DNA from: an uncultured Eubacteriales bacterium
GTDB lineage: Bacteria > Bacillota > Clostridia > Christensenellales > UMGS416
Reading direction: 5' to 3'
Assembly (NCBI GenBank): GCA_900542005.1
Contig: UQLW01000003.1
Location: forward strand, 62,001 to 126,000
Length of the DNA: 64,000 nt
In this document: positions 16,537 through 25,796 of the stretch, piece by piece
Numbering within the stretch: the first letter of the stretch is position 1
Layout of the letters: every line of letters starts with the position of its first letter
Notes under the pieces: model-generated
Databases searched by the model: none
Told to the model about the DNA's origin: nothing
Seen by the model: only the letters and a program-made list of their open reading frames with translations
Position numbers and translations under genes: made by a program

Positions 16537-18324
16537 CTATGGCTGGATATCCGTAAAGTATCCGGCCTCATGATAGCGGGCAAGCGCCTCGGTGAAGCGC
16601 ACGGTCATACCCTGTTCAAGGGCATCGATCCCCATGGAGGATAGCTGCTCCAGCATAGCCTCCCAGCGGGACGCCGCTTCCTGGGCTGAAGCTGACCGCA
16701 CAATCTCCCACATGGCCTGATACCAGTAGTCCTTAATCGCCTGATAGGCCTCATAGTCGGCGCTGCCCACATCGGGTTCAGCGAAGCTGAAGACCGGGTT
16801 CTTATTTTTCGCCGCATAGGCCTTATAGTTCACGCCTGTTTGGATAAGCATCTGCCGGGCTGCCAGAGTATCCTGGTTGGTATAGCAGCCCTGAGGGGAG
16901 GCGGCCAGCATGCCGGTCACCCAGGGTTGATCCATAAAGGTCCAATACTGAAGGCCTTCCTGCCGCGAGAAATCCCACACCTTGCTCAGGTCATTCATGG
17001 AACAGTCTTCCTGAGTATACAGGTATTCCGGCCGGATGCTCAGGCCCGTCTCCTCGTCATAATCGTAGTGGACGCCCTCAATGCCCCAATGGGTCAGCTT
17101 TGCCCCTTCATCGCTGCGCAAAAACTGCATAAAGAGAATCGCACGGTCCTGGTGGAGGCAGCTTTTGGCGATGAATAGACCCCCGCGAGCTTGGTTTGAC
17201 TGCATCTGGGGATTGATGGCGTGGTCGGCAGCCTGAAACCGGATCTCACCCTTATAGGTTAGGGGTTCCTCCAGGATCAGATAGGGGAAGGGTTCCGCCT
17301 GATCGTTGGCGTTTTCCCGTAAAGCATACCATGCGGTGTTGACCGACATGCTGGTGGAGGCGGTAGCGAAGGAAAGGGGCTGGGTATCCACCAAATAGTC
17401 GCCAACGACATAGGGATCGTGGTTGTCGGGGCGGCGCATAATCTCATCCTCCGGCAGGGCCAGCACGCCGTCCCGGTACCATTTATTCATCAGCTGCAGG
17501 TAGGGGAGCCACTGAGGGTCGCGCAGGGGTGTGCGCACAGAGCGCGTCTGCTGATCCCAGTAGAGAAACTGCCGGACACCCATCCAGTCGGCAATCGGAG
17601 ACTCCACGGCATTGATCTGGCGCAGCGGATAGGATATGCCCAAGTCCTGGCCCCGCTGCTTTACCAGATAGAGCAACGACTCCAATTCCTCCACCGAAGT
17701 GGGGGCCGCCCGCCCCAGCTGCTCCAGCAGATCCTGCCGCAGGATCATGAGCCGGGGGACGTCGATGGGGATGCGCGGATCGGCATATACCGCTTGGTCA
17801 TAGTATCCCTTGCGAAGGGTATACACATGGCCGTCGCTGGATTCGTTATTAAGCTTCTCCAGCGGGTCGACGCCATCCCAGAAATCGGGGCAATGGGCCT
17901 CAGCCAACTCGTCCAGGGCGCAGGCATAGGAAGCGTCGGACATGGATACGATGCTGAATTCGTCGCTGAAAAAGACCAGGTCGGAAAAGTCGTTGGCGGC
18001 GGCCATAACGGAGAAGAGACTTCCGTCCTGCGAAAGAGAAAGGTGTTCGATGCCCTTTTCAGGTACCAGCATGACGCCTGTCAGGTCAGAAACCATACGG
18101 GAGATGGGATCCTCCGCCCATTTAGGATCGGAAATAAACGTATCGCTTCCCGAAAAAGTCAGCGTCACTGGGTCGGTGTGCTGCTTCCAGGTGGGCGCTG
18201 CTTGCTCCGGCGCAGCGGCCCCCTGGGGCGCGGCGTTTCCCCCTCCTGGAGGCTGTTGCTGGCAGGACGTACCCGCCAGCGCGACACAGATGCATAGCAA
18301 CAATGAACACCAAGTCCGAAACAT
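16537..18324 (-). CDS. Extracellular solute-binding protein (family 1, sugar-type)
   Basis: The 595-residue protein starts with a hydrophobic export signal ending in a cysteine at residue 21 (AGTSC). This is lipobox-like, although glycine at -3 is not the usual leucine. The mature part resembles large LplA-type family 1 binding proteins that feed ABC sugar importers. Examples are the PDPISRMVSDLTG opening, the DLVFFSDEF and LRQDLLEQLG segments, and IAKSCLHQDRAILFMQFLRSDEG near the middle. No permease or ATPase gene is adjacent, so it is an orphan or works with distant permeases. The start ATG has AAAGGAGGATAAGG before it. Confidence 0.8.
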   Translation of the reverse strand: MFRTWCSLLLCICVALAGTSCQQQPPGGGNAAPQGAAAPEQAAPTWKQHTDPVTLTFSGSDTFISDPKWAEDPISRMVSDLTGVMLVPEKGIEHLSLSQDGSLFSVMAAANDFSDLVFFSDEFSIVSMSDASYACALDELAEAHCPDFWDGVDPLEKLNNESSDGHVYTLRKGYYDQAVYADPRIPIDVPRLMILRQDLLEQLGRAAPTSVEELESLLYLVKQRGQDLGISYPLRQINAVESPIADWMGVRQFLYWDQQTRSVRTPLRDPQWLPYLQLMNKWYRDGVLALPEDEIMRRPDNHDPYVVGDYLVDTQPLSFATASTSMSVNTAWYALRENANDQAEPFPYLILEEPLTYKGEIRFQAADHAINPQMQSNQARGGLFIAKSCLHQDRAILFMQFLRSDEGAKLTHWGIEGVHYDYDEETGLSIRPEYLYTQEDCSMNDLSKVWDFSRQEGLQYWTFMDQPWVTGMLAASPQGCYTNQDTLAARQMLIQTGVNYKAYAAKNKNPVFSFAEPDVGSADYEAYQAIKDYWYQAMWEIVRSASAQEAASRWEAMLEQLSSMGIDALEQGMTVRFTEALARYHEAGYFTDIQP

Positions 18325-18550
18325 AGCCTTATCCTCCTTTTGTAATGGTTTGCATTATTATATCATGTATAGGTAATTAATAGGAAAAATTAACATTATT
18401 AAATAAAAATAGACAATATTCGATAAAAACAGATAAATTATGTATAATAATGATTTAAAATAGTAAAAATCCTATATATTATATTCTGCAAAAAATATAT
18501 AATATAATAATATACAAAAATAAGCAGAAGAGAGAGGGGAGAAGTTGAAC

Positions 18551-18835
18551 ATGAAACTAAAGCTTTTAAAAAACATAGGCGCTGTTCTCTTGGTTTCAAT
18601 CTTGCTATCTATACCGGTAGTGGCAGCAGCCAGAGGTCTTAACGACTATCCCTTGACCTGTCCACGCTGCGGAGGAACTACAGGAGACTATTATACTCAA
18701 GTCTCTGGAACCGCTAATGGATGGTGTCATAGCACGAAGTGCAGTAGTTGTGGAACAGCATATCTGCAACGACATTGGGGTACTCCCGGAGCTACCTGCA
18801 CAAGATGCAAAGCTTCTATCAATTACTTTAATTAG
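18551..18835 (+). CDS. Small secreted cysteine-rich protein, unrecognised
   Basis: The 94-residue product has a signal peptide (LLVSILLSIPVVAAA) and a short mature part with four CxxC-like pairs: CPRCGG, C-x5-CSSCG and CTRC. This suggests one or two zinc ribbons outside the membrane. I do not recognise the family. ATG 18551 is chosen because AGGGGAG lies about 8 bases upstream; an in-frame TTG 6 bases earlier is weaker. The gene sits alone in AT-rich DNA with its own terminator, and its composition differs from the neighbours, suggesting transfer. Confidence 0.75.
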   Translation: MKLKLLKNIGAVLLVSILLSIPVVAAARGLNDYPLTCPRCGGTTGDYYTQVSGTANGWCHSTKCSSCGTAYLQRHWGTPGATCTRCKASINYFN

Positions 18836-18896
18836 TGTTTATAACTTTAAACTAGATTAACTAATGATATAAATCTCTTCTGCTTATAAACTGAGA

Positions 18897-18930
18897 GGAT
18901 GCTGCAACTTCTGCTGCATCCTTTTATTTT
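18897..18930 (+). terminator. Terminator of the small secreted protein gene
   Basis: The hairpin GGATGC/GCATCC (18897-18902 with 18916-18921) has a T-T mismatch and an inner GCA/TGC stem. It is followed by TTTTATTTT. Confidence 0.8.
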
Positions 18931-19416
18931 ATAAAAAGAAAACCGCCCGTAATACTGGTAGTTCTAAAAAGCTTTAGCTATGGGTAGAAAAAATATCCTT
19001 CTTTAGTTAATAGTGGCCTGCCAAACGTCATTACAGAATTAAAGAGTAATCAAGTCTCGACGAAACTTGACATTAACGTTTAGCACACGTGAAGCGGGAA
19101 TGAAAATATCATATTGTTCTTAGAAACTTTAAGTACAAACACACTTATTTTGACTCCGTTTGCTGCTAACATTACAAGTCGGAACAAAGTGAACTTTGTT
19201 CCGACTTATTTTTTTGCTCTCAACAGCTAAATAGGTTATTTGTCCAATCTTACACCCCTCGCCTATAGTGGCTTACGAGGCCTGTACAGGTCGGATTCGC
19301 GTATGCGGCGGCTTATGGATTGACAAAAGGCGAGAAATATTGCGTCCAAGCGCTTCCCATTTGTGTAAAAGTATAATACAATAAGCGGGAAATTAGAGAA
19401 AGCCGGGATAGGATAG
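18931..19416. other. AT-rich intergenic stretch with a terminator
   Basis: No supported gene is seen. It contains a strong hairpin (19176-19190 with 19193-19207) followed by ATTTTTTT that looks like an intrinsic terminator with no recognisable gene before it. This may be the remnant of a lost gene or an unrecognised small RNA. A TATAAT at 19371 lies shortly before the MFS gene, but no good -35 box accompanies it. Confidence 0.5.
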
Positions 19417-20691
19417 ATGAATTTGAAAGCCAAAATACGAAGCTTGAAAGAGCATCCCCTTCTTCAGGTGCTGGCTGCCAATGGGGGGAATCCACGAACG
19501 CTTGTGCTGATTGAACCGCTTTGGGGAATCCCATATAACCTTATCGCGCCCTTTGCAACGCTTTATATGTATACGCAGGGCGTCACGGATGTACAGATTG
19601 GACTGATTCTCTCCGTTACGATGGTGATTCAGGTGCTATTTTCCTTTTTTGGCGGTATTTTGACGGACAAGGTGGGACGGAAATTTACCACCATGATGGG
19701 GGATTTTTTCGGTTGGTCGCTGGCTTGTTTGGTATGGGCTGTTTCCAATAATTTCTGGCTGTTTTTGGCGGCTGCAATCCTCAACTGTTTTGAGCAGATC
19801 AACCAGACGGCATGGTATTGCCTGCTTATTGAGGATGCCCGTCCCAAGGACCTGGTGGGGATCTATACTTGGGCGAATATCGGAGGGTTGGTGGCTATCT
19901 TTTTTGCTCCGCTTTCCGGCTTGTTTGTCAGCGCGTATTCAATCGTTCCGGTGGTGCGGGTGCTCTATTTCCTTTTTGCGTTGACGATGCTTATAAAAAC
20001 AATCATTACTTTCAAGTTTTGCCATGAGACAAAGCAGGGCAAAATCCGCCGGGCGGAGACAAAGGGGGTCTCCATTCTCCACATGCTTGGAGAATACCGC
20101 CACCTGATCCCCAATCTCATAAAAAACAGGAGCGTGCTTAAAGCGATAGCGGTTTCTGTGATTTTATATGTTACCAACATGGTGAGCACGAACTTTTTCG
20201 GGCTGTATGTAACGCAGCGGCTGGGGCTTTCCGAAAACTTTCTGGCGCTGTTTCCCATTTTGAACGCTGCGGTCATGCTAATCTTCATGGTGGGGATTCA
20301 GCACCGCATGAGCGCCACGAAATTCCGCGTTCCGCTATGGATTGGTTTGGGGCTGTACGCGGTGGCGGCGCTGGTGCTGATCCTCTCCCCTGCGGATAGT
20401 CTGGGCTTTGTGCTTGTCTATGTATTTGTGGCCGCTGTGGCTGCCGCCCTGGTGAACCCCCGCAAAGACGCGCTTCTTCAGCTAAACATCGCTCCAGAGG
20501 AACGGGCGCGTTTGAACGCCCTTATCATGGCCTCCACGATCGCCCTCTCTTCTCCCTTTGGATATTTTGCCGGATGGCTCTCCAGTATGGACCGCCGCCT
20601 GCCCTTCGTCTTCACGCTGCTGTTGTTTGTTGCGGCAATGTTTGTGATCTGCCGCATTCAGGAGCCGCAGGTAGAGGAAAAGACCGTTTAA
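19417..20691 (+). CDS. Major facilitator superfamily transporter
   Basis: The 424-residue protein has about twelve hydrophobic segments and the MFS signature GGILTDKVGRKFT between helices 2 and 3. These mark a secondary transporter of the drug or sugar-efflux type. The substrate is not predictable. The central loop (FCHETKQGKIRRAETKG) is basic and cytoplasmic. It stands alone between intergenic spacers, with moderately lower GC than the core genes. The ATG at 19417 has GGGATAGGATAG upstream, which is an adequate ribosome site. Confidence 0.85.
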   Translation: MNLKAKIRSLKEHPLLQVLAANGGNPRTLVLIEPLWGIPYNLIAPFATLYMYTQGVTDVQIGLILSVTMVIQVLFSFFGGILTDKVGRKFTTMMGDFFGWSLACLVWAVSNNFWLFLAAAILNCFEQINQTAWYCLLIEDARPKDLVGIYTWANIGGLVAIFFAPLSGLFVSAYSIVPVVRVLYFLFALTMLIKTIITFKFCHETKQGKIRRAETKGVSILHMLGEYRHLIPNLIKNRSVLKAIAVSVILYVTNMVSTNFFGLYVTQRLGLSENFLALFPILNAAVMLIFMVGIQHRMSATKFRVPLWIGLGLYAVAALVLILSPADSLGFVLVYVFVAAVAAALVNPRKDALLQLNIAPEERARLNALIMASTIALSSPFGYFAGWLSSMDRRLPFVFTLLLFVAAMFVICRIQEPQVEEKTV

Positions 20692-21239
20692 GGGTGAAAA
20701 ATATTATGGCGGCCAGACAGAGCACCAGGCTAAAGCAGATGCTCAAGCCCGATTGTATGGTTTCATAAGGCAGCTTGTTTGCCGCGTAATCCTTGCAAGC
20801 ACCATGGCTTTGTTCCAAGGCTATGGTGCTTTATTGCGCATTCAAAAAAGTTGAAGGTTGATTTTCTATCCCTCTGAAAGCATGGAAAAATATATTGGAA
20901 AGGGTGGGCAAATCGGTCATGATGATAAGAAAGTATGCTTTTTCATTGACAGGGTTAATGCTATAATAAAGGTAGGCTATATGGGGATAAAAATCATGAG
21001 CTTGCGCTAGGATGGCGGTAGGCGCAATGATAGCCTGGAGATGACAGTGGGAGGCTTGGATAATTGGTCGAGAGGATGACAAGTGCCTGCGCCATGATGA
21101 ACCATACGAACATGAAAAACGATACCTAAAAGGCTATTTCTGCTTTCCCCCTCTGACGGCAAGCGGGAAATGTTGCCGGATGGCTAAATAGGGGCGCGAG
21201 GTATGGAAGCGTAGTAAACGGGAATGAGGTTAACGGTTC
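20692..21239. other. Intergenic region with a hairpin and an extended -10 promoter
   Basis: No gene is supported. An imperfect hairpin with 7-bp outer arms (20800-20829) followed by TTTATT can end the MFS transcript. TGCTATAAT (20959-20967) is an extended -10 element that could start a leader of about 265 bases before the restriction gene. Only tiny open frames lie in that leader. Confidence 0.5.
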
Positions 21240-23807
21240 ATGAGAGGGTCAAATACAAAGCTTCTTCAGTATATGGAAGGGTCGAAAACACGATTTGTGA
21301 TCCCTGTTTATCAGCGCAATTATGAGTGGAAGCGTGAAAACTGTGAACAGCTTTATCAGGATTTGCTCGATGTAGCCCGTATGCACCGCAGCAGCCATTT
21401 TTTTGGTAGCATTGTATCTGCCTATCATCCCAACGGAAGATATGCGGAATACCTGGTTATTGATGGACAGCAGCGGCTGACAACGGTTTCCCTGCTGATG
21501 CTTGCTATGTATAACTTGATCCGGCAGGGCAAAGTCATCCCCCAGAACAAAACCATGGCAGAGGAGCTGATGGAAGACTATCTGGTGGATAAACATCAGC
21601 CGAAGGAAACACGCGTCAAACTCAAACCGGTAAAGGGCGACCGTGCCGCTTTTGATCGCCTCTTTGACGTAGACGAAGTTCCGGCTACACATTCCAACCT
21701 GACAGCAAATTATCTTTTTTTCTACAACCGCATTCAAAAAGAAGAAATTAGTATTGACGAACTGTATACAGCATTATTTGCATTGGAAATTATCAACATA
21801 GAATTGACCCAGGACGACGATCCGCAACGTATCTTTGAAAGTTTGAATGCGACAGGACTCGCTTTGAGCGAGGGGGATAAAATACGCAATTTCATTTTAA
21901 TGGGATTGCCGGCGCCGCAGCAGGAGGCGTTCTACGAGAAATATTGGGAGCGTATTGAAAGACTTACCAGTTACAGTGTAAGCTCGTTTATCCGCGATTA
22001 TCTGAGCATCAAGCGGCAATTGATCCCAGCGATGGACAAGGTATATCCTACATTTAAGGCTTATGTGCGGGATACGGGCCTGGGCACAGAGCCGTTGCTC
22101 AAAGAGCTGCTTTCCTATGCCCGCTGGTATGAAACCTTATTGAAGGGTAAGACCCCAGATAAACAGCTCAATGCCTGTATTGAGCGCCTCAATCGATTGG
22201 AAACGACGGTCACTCGTCCGTTTTTCCTGGAGATCCTGCGCCTGCAGGCCAGCGGCATATTGAGTCTTTCTGATGTACGGGAGATTTTTACGACTACGGA
22301 AAGCTATCTTTTTCGCCGGACAATATGCGATTTACCGACCAATACGCTTAACAAAATTTTTCTGATGCTGTATAAGGAAATCATTCGGTATGATGGTACA
22401 ACGGATGATTATGTGGATAAATTCAAGTATGCGCTACTCGCCAAGGGAGAGCGCGCCAGGTTCCCAACGGATGATGAATTCTCGAAAGCTTTGGTGGAGC
22501 GGCCAATCTACAAAATGAATAGCAAAAACAAGGTGTACATTCTGGAGCGCCTTGAAAATCATGGTACCATTGAGGATAAGGATATATATCGTCACTGTGA
22601 CGAGGGCGTTTATTCCATTGAACATATTATGCCGCAGCATCTTACTCCTGCATGGTCAAAAGCCCTTGGCCCTGATGCCGAGCATATCCATGAGACGTGG
22701 CTGCACCGCCTGGCGAATTTGACCCTGACAGGGTATAATTCAAAATACAGCAATGCGTCCTTCGCGGAGAAACGCGATATGCCCGACGGCTTCAGAGACA
22801 GCGGTTTGCGTATGAACACATGGATTGCCCAACAGGAAGATTGGGGCCTTTCTGAGCTGGAACAGCGCAGCCGGCTGCTGGTTCAGCGTGCTTTAGCCAT
22901 CTGGAAGCTGCCCGCGACCAGCTATGTCTCTTCGGATAAGCAGCTGGATGCCTGTAGCTTGGAGGACGATATAGATTTGACCGGCCGGCTGTTGGCGCGT
23001 TACAGCTATAAGAATGCTGAACAGCCTACGGCTAGTTGGGCTCAGATGATGGAACAGGTGCTTAAAATGCTGCATGCCGAGGATGCTTCCTTGCTCTACC
23101 GGCTGGCAAACCACCGCGATGCGGAAAACGAATTGCACAGTTATATCAGCTGTAACCCCAAGGATTTACGCAATGCCATGGAAATTGACGCCGGCATTTA
23201 TGTGGAACGCAACACCAGCACCGCGACGAAGATCATGGTACTGCGCAAGCTTTTTCAAGCTTTTCACACCAATCCGGAAGATTTAGTGTTTTATCTGCGT
23301 GATACAACCAATGAGGAGCTTTCAGAGAAGGATGAAGGCAGCCGCTATAAATTGCGGCGCCGTTATTGGGCATATGCCCTGCCTTATATTCAGCAGGCAC
23401 ATGGAGGCAAGGCTTTTAGTAACTGCACCAGATCCAAGGAAAACTGGATCAGCGGCTGGTTTGGCATTTCTGGATTCTCGATCAACTGCGTTGCCAACTA
23501 TAATATGGCTCGTGTCGAACTATGGCTGAGCAGCAGCGACAAAGACAAGAATAAGACGGCTTTCGACTATCTGTATGGGGTCAAGGCCCAAATTGAAGAA
23601 CAGATCGGAGAAAAGCTCATTTGGCGACGCCTTGACGATCATAAGGCATCCGTTATAGCCTATGCACTGGCTGATGTCAGCATTGCCCATGAGGCGGATT
23701 GGACGCAGATGGCGAAATTCCATGCCGACTGGAGCAAACGCTTCTATGATGTGTTGGTACCATACCTGAAAGACCATTATCATCGATTGGAATACCCATC
23801 TGTGTAG
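21240..23807 (+). CDS. GmrSD-type restriction endonuclease: DUF262, DUF1524, DUF4268
   Basis: The 855-residue protein carries three defence-linked domains. DUF262 opens it, with IPVYQRNYEW at 21-30 and the nucleotide-handling DGQQRLTT motif near 79. DUF1524, the HNH-like nuclease, has EHIMPQ at 461 and a following N-x-SN-x-F-x-K pattern. A DUF4268 region covers roughly the last 150 residues. Family members (GmrSD, BrxU, SspE relatives) cut modified phage DNA and depend on nucleotide. All motif residues look intact, so it should be active. No methylase is adjacent, fitting a type IV, modification-targeting enzyme. GC is lower than the flanks, suggesting acquisition. Confidence 0.9.
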   Translation: MRGSNTKLLQYMEGSKTRFVIPVYQRNYEWKRENCEQLYQDLLDVARMHRSSHFFGSIVSAYHPNGRYAEYLVIDGQQRLTTVSLLMLAMYNLIRQGKVIPQNKTMAEELMEDYLVDKHQPKETRVKLKPVKGDRAAFDRLFDVDEVPATHSNLTANYLFFYNRIQKEEISIDELYTALFALEIINIELTQDDDPQRIFESLNATGLALSEGDKIRNFILMGLPAPQQEAFYEKYWERIERLTSYSVSSFIRDYLSIKRQLIPAMDKVYPTFKAYVRDTGLGTEPLLKELLSYARWYETLLKGKTPDKQLNACIERLNRLETTVTRPFFLEILRLQASGILSLSDVREIFTTTESYLFRRTICDLPTNTLNKIFLMLYKEIIRYDGTTDDYVDKFKYALLAKGERARFPTDDEFSKALVERPIYKMNSKNKVYILERLENHGTIEDKDIYRHCDEGVYSIEHIMPQHLTPAWSKALGPDAEHIHETWLHRLANLTLTGYNSKYSNASFAEKRDMPDGFRDSGLRMNTWIAQQEDWGLSELEQRSRLLVQRALAIWKLPATSYVSSDKQLDACSLEDDIDLTGRLLARYSYKNAEQPTASWAQMMEQVLKMLHAEDASLLYRLANHRDAENELHSYISCNPKDLRNAMEIDAGIYVERNTSTATKIMVLRKLFQAFHTNPEDLVFYLRDTTNEELSEKDEGSRYKLRRRYWAYALPYIQQAHGGKAFSNCTRSKENWISGWFGISGFSINCVANYNMARVELWLSSSDKDKNKTAFDYLYGVKAQIEEQIGEKLIWRRLDDHKASVIAYALADVSIAHEADWTQMAKFHADWSKRFYDVLVPYLKDHYHRLEYPSV

Positions 23808-23935
23808 TTGGGATAAGCGCATTTGTGGCGAATAGCTGCCAGAATCTTATGCGCAAGGGGCGGATAATCCCAAGCAGGAAAGATGGGCATGGTATGTCGA
23901 AATGCGAAAGTCCATGATGAAAGATCCATAGCACA

Positions 23936-23966
23936 GCAAAAGCATCCGCTCAGCGGATGCTTTTGC
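23936..23966. terminator. Bidirectional terminator
   Basis: A 15-bp perfect repeat (23936-23950 with 23952-23966) lies between the converging restriction gene and EamA transporter gene. The stem includes AAAA/TTTT pairs but no long external T run. Confidence 0.7.
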
Positions 23967-23968
23967 TG

Positions 23969-24838
23969 CTAAAAGGGGAATAGCAACAGCAGCGTGCCGC
24001 CGGTAAGCAGAAGGAGGCCGAAGAGGGCGCGGGGGGAGAGCCGCTCCTTAAGAAAGAGGTAGGCAAAGAGCACGGTGACGAGCAGGCTGAGCTTGTCGAT
24101 GGGGGCGACGACCGCGGCGGGCCCCAGCTGCAGGGCGCGGTAATAGCAAAGCCAGGACAGGCCGGTGGTTAGGCCGGAGAGCAGGATAAAGCCCCAGCTT
24201 CGGCGGTCGATTGCGGCGATTTGGCGGTGCTTGCCCTGGGCAAAGACGATGGCCCAGGCCATAACCAAAACGATGACGGTTCTCAGCGCGGTGCCCAGGT
24301 TCGACTCCACCTGCTCAATGCCCACCTTGCCGAGAATGGAGGTCAGGCTGGCAAAGAGCGCGGAACCCAGCGCATAGAAAAGCCAGGCGCGCCCGGCGGG
24401 CGCGGCAGGGGCGGATGAAGCCTGGCGCTGGATCATCAGCCATGTGCCTGCGGCGATCAGCAGCATCCCCAGGAGCATATTGAGCCGCAGCGGCTCGCCC
24501 AGGAAAAGGAAGGCCAGCAGCATCGTCAGAATGGTGCTGGATTTATCGATGGGCGTCACCTTGTTGACGTCGCCCAGCTGCAGGGCGCGGAAATAGCAGA
24601 TCCAGGAGGCGCCGGTGGTGATTCCGGACAAGCCGAGATAAAGCAGGCTGCGGGCTGGAATCTGGCTCAGGGACTGCTGGCTGCCTGTCAGAAATACAAT
24701 GAGCCAGGCAAAGCACAGCACGACAATGGTACGCAGCGCCGTGGCCAAGTGCGAATCGGTCCGCCGAATCCCGATCTTGGCCAGGATGGACGTGATACCA
24801 GCAAAAAAGGCTGAGCCAAAGGCAAAGACCACCCACAT
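23969..24838 (-). CDS. EamA/DMT family transporter
   Basis: The 289-residue protein has about ten hydrophobic segments in two homologous EamA halves. The duplication is plain: the segment around SHLATALRTIVVL in the first half recurs as SNLGTALRTVIVL in the second, and SWLCYYRALQLG recurs as SWICYFRALQLG. DMT carriers export amino acids, nucleosides or drugs; the substrate here is unknown. It is transcribed alone toward the restriction gene and diverges from xpt, whose promoter region it shares. Confidence 0.85.
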   Translation of the reverse strand: MWVVFAFGSAFFAGITSILAKIGIRRTDSHLATALRTIVVLCFAWLIVFLTGSQQSLSQIPARSLLYLGLSGITTGASWICYFRALQLGDVNKVTPIDKSSTILTMLLAFLFLGEPLRLNMLLGMLLIAAGTWLMIQRQASSAPAAPAGRAWLFYALGSALFASLTSILGKVGIEQVESNLGTALRTVIVLVMAWAIVFAQGKHRQIAAIDRRSWGFILLSGLTTGLSWLCYYRALQLGPAAVVAPIDKLSLLVTVLFAYLFLKERLSPRALFGLLLLTGGTLLLLFPF

Positions 24839-24939
24839 CGAAAATCCCTCCCCATGACGCCCTGATGGCGAATCTCCTTTTTAGTATAGCACATCTGCCT
24901 GCCGGCGGTTCGGCTTATCTGAGATTCAAGGGGGAAACG

Positions 24940-24968
24940 TTGATTCTTTAGCCCAAATCCGATAGAAT
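24940..24968 (+). promoter_or_regulatory. Promoter of xpt
   Basis: TTGATT (24940-24945) and TAGAAT (24963-24968) are spaced by 17 bases, only 26 bases before the xpt start. The short leader leaves no room for a purine riboswitch. Confidence 0.7.
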
Positions 24969-24994
24969 GAAGCTGATTTGAGGAGGATGGGGAT

Positions 24995-25582
24995 ATGGAG
25001 CTTCTGAAGCAAAGGATACGCCGGCAGGGCAGGGCTTTGCCCGGCGGCGTCATACAGGTGGATGCCTTTTTGAATCATCAGATCGACCCGATGCTGGCCG
25101 ATGCGGTCGCGGAGGAATTTGTCCGCCGGTTTCAGGGCGAGCGTATCAGCAAAGTGCTGACCGTCGAGGCCTCGGGTATCGCCTTTGGGATCCTGGTAGC
25201 CCTGCGGCTGCGGGCGCCGCTGGTCTTTGCCAAGAAGCGCCAGGGAAGCAACCAGGGCGGAGCAGAGCGGTATACGGCGGCCGTCCGCTCCTATACCAAG
25301 GGTGGGGTGAATACCATTGGCGTATCCCGCGAATACCTGTCAGCAGCGGATCGGGTGCTGGTCATTGATGACTTTATGGCCATGGGCGAGGCGGCGGAGG
25401 GGCTTTGCAGCCTGGTCAGCCAGGCCGGGGCGGAGCTGGCCGGCGTCGGCGTTGTGATTGAAAAGGGGTTCCAGCCAGGCGGAGACCGGCTGCGGGCCCG
25501 GGGCATTCGCGTGGAAGCGCTGGCGCGGATCCTATCGATCGGGCCGGAGGGCCATATCCGCTTTGACGGCGAAGAAGATTGA
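24995..25582 (+). CDS. xpt: Xanthine phosphoribosyltransferase
   Basis: The 195-residue enzyme joins xanthine to PRPP to form XMP in purine salvage. It matches Xpt over its length: VDAFLNHQIDP near the N-terminus, the VLTVEASGIAFG segment, FAKK, and the PRPP-binding loop VLVIDDFMAMGEA (usually LANG, here MAMG). A GAGGAGG site precedes the ATG. Unlike many Firmicute xpt genes, it lacks a purine riboswitch. It is monocistronic here, followed by lonB with its own promoter. Confidence 0.9.
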   Translation: MELLKQRIRRQGRALPGGVIQVDAFLNHQIDPMLADAVAEEFVRRFQGERISKVLTVEASGIAFGILVALRLRAPLVFAKKRQGSNQGGAERYTAAVRSYTKGGVNTIGVSREYLSAADRVLVIDDFMAMGEAAEGLCSLVSQAGAELAGVGVVIEKGFQPGGDRLRARGIRVEALARILSIGPEGHIRFDGEED

Positions 25583-25736
25583 CACCGGAAAAAGGGTAAT
25601 CATCGTCGAAATATCCCTTCAGCTCCCCTCTGGCGTGCGGCCGGAGGGGAACTTTGTCTTGATACAAGCGGCTCCGGATGAACTTCTGCGATGCTCTGGA
25701 AGCAAAAATGGGATGCGGCGGCCCATCAAAAGGGCT

Positions 25737-25765
25737 GCATACTCCGGCGGGCCAGAGCCATACTA
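25737..25765 (+). promoter_or_regulatory. Sigma-G/F-like forespore promoter for lonB
   Basis: GCATA (25737-25741) and CATACTA (25759-25765) are separated by 17 bases. Both elements and the spacing match the Bacillus sigma-G consensus. It ends 31 bases before lonB, a gene with forespore-specific expression in Bacillus subtilis. Confidence 0.65.
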
Positions 25766-25796
25766 GCAATAGCCTATAACTGGAGGAGGACGGAGC

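Noticed and set aside
24839..24994. Purine riboswitch before xpt
   Set aside because: The promoter is only 26 bases from the start codon and no conserved purine aptamer core is present.
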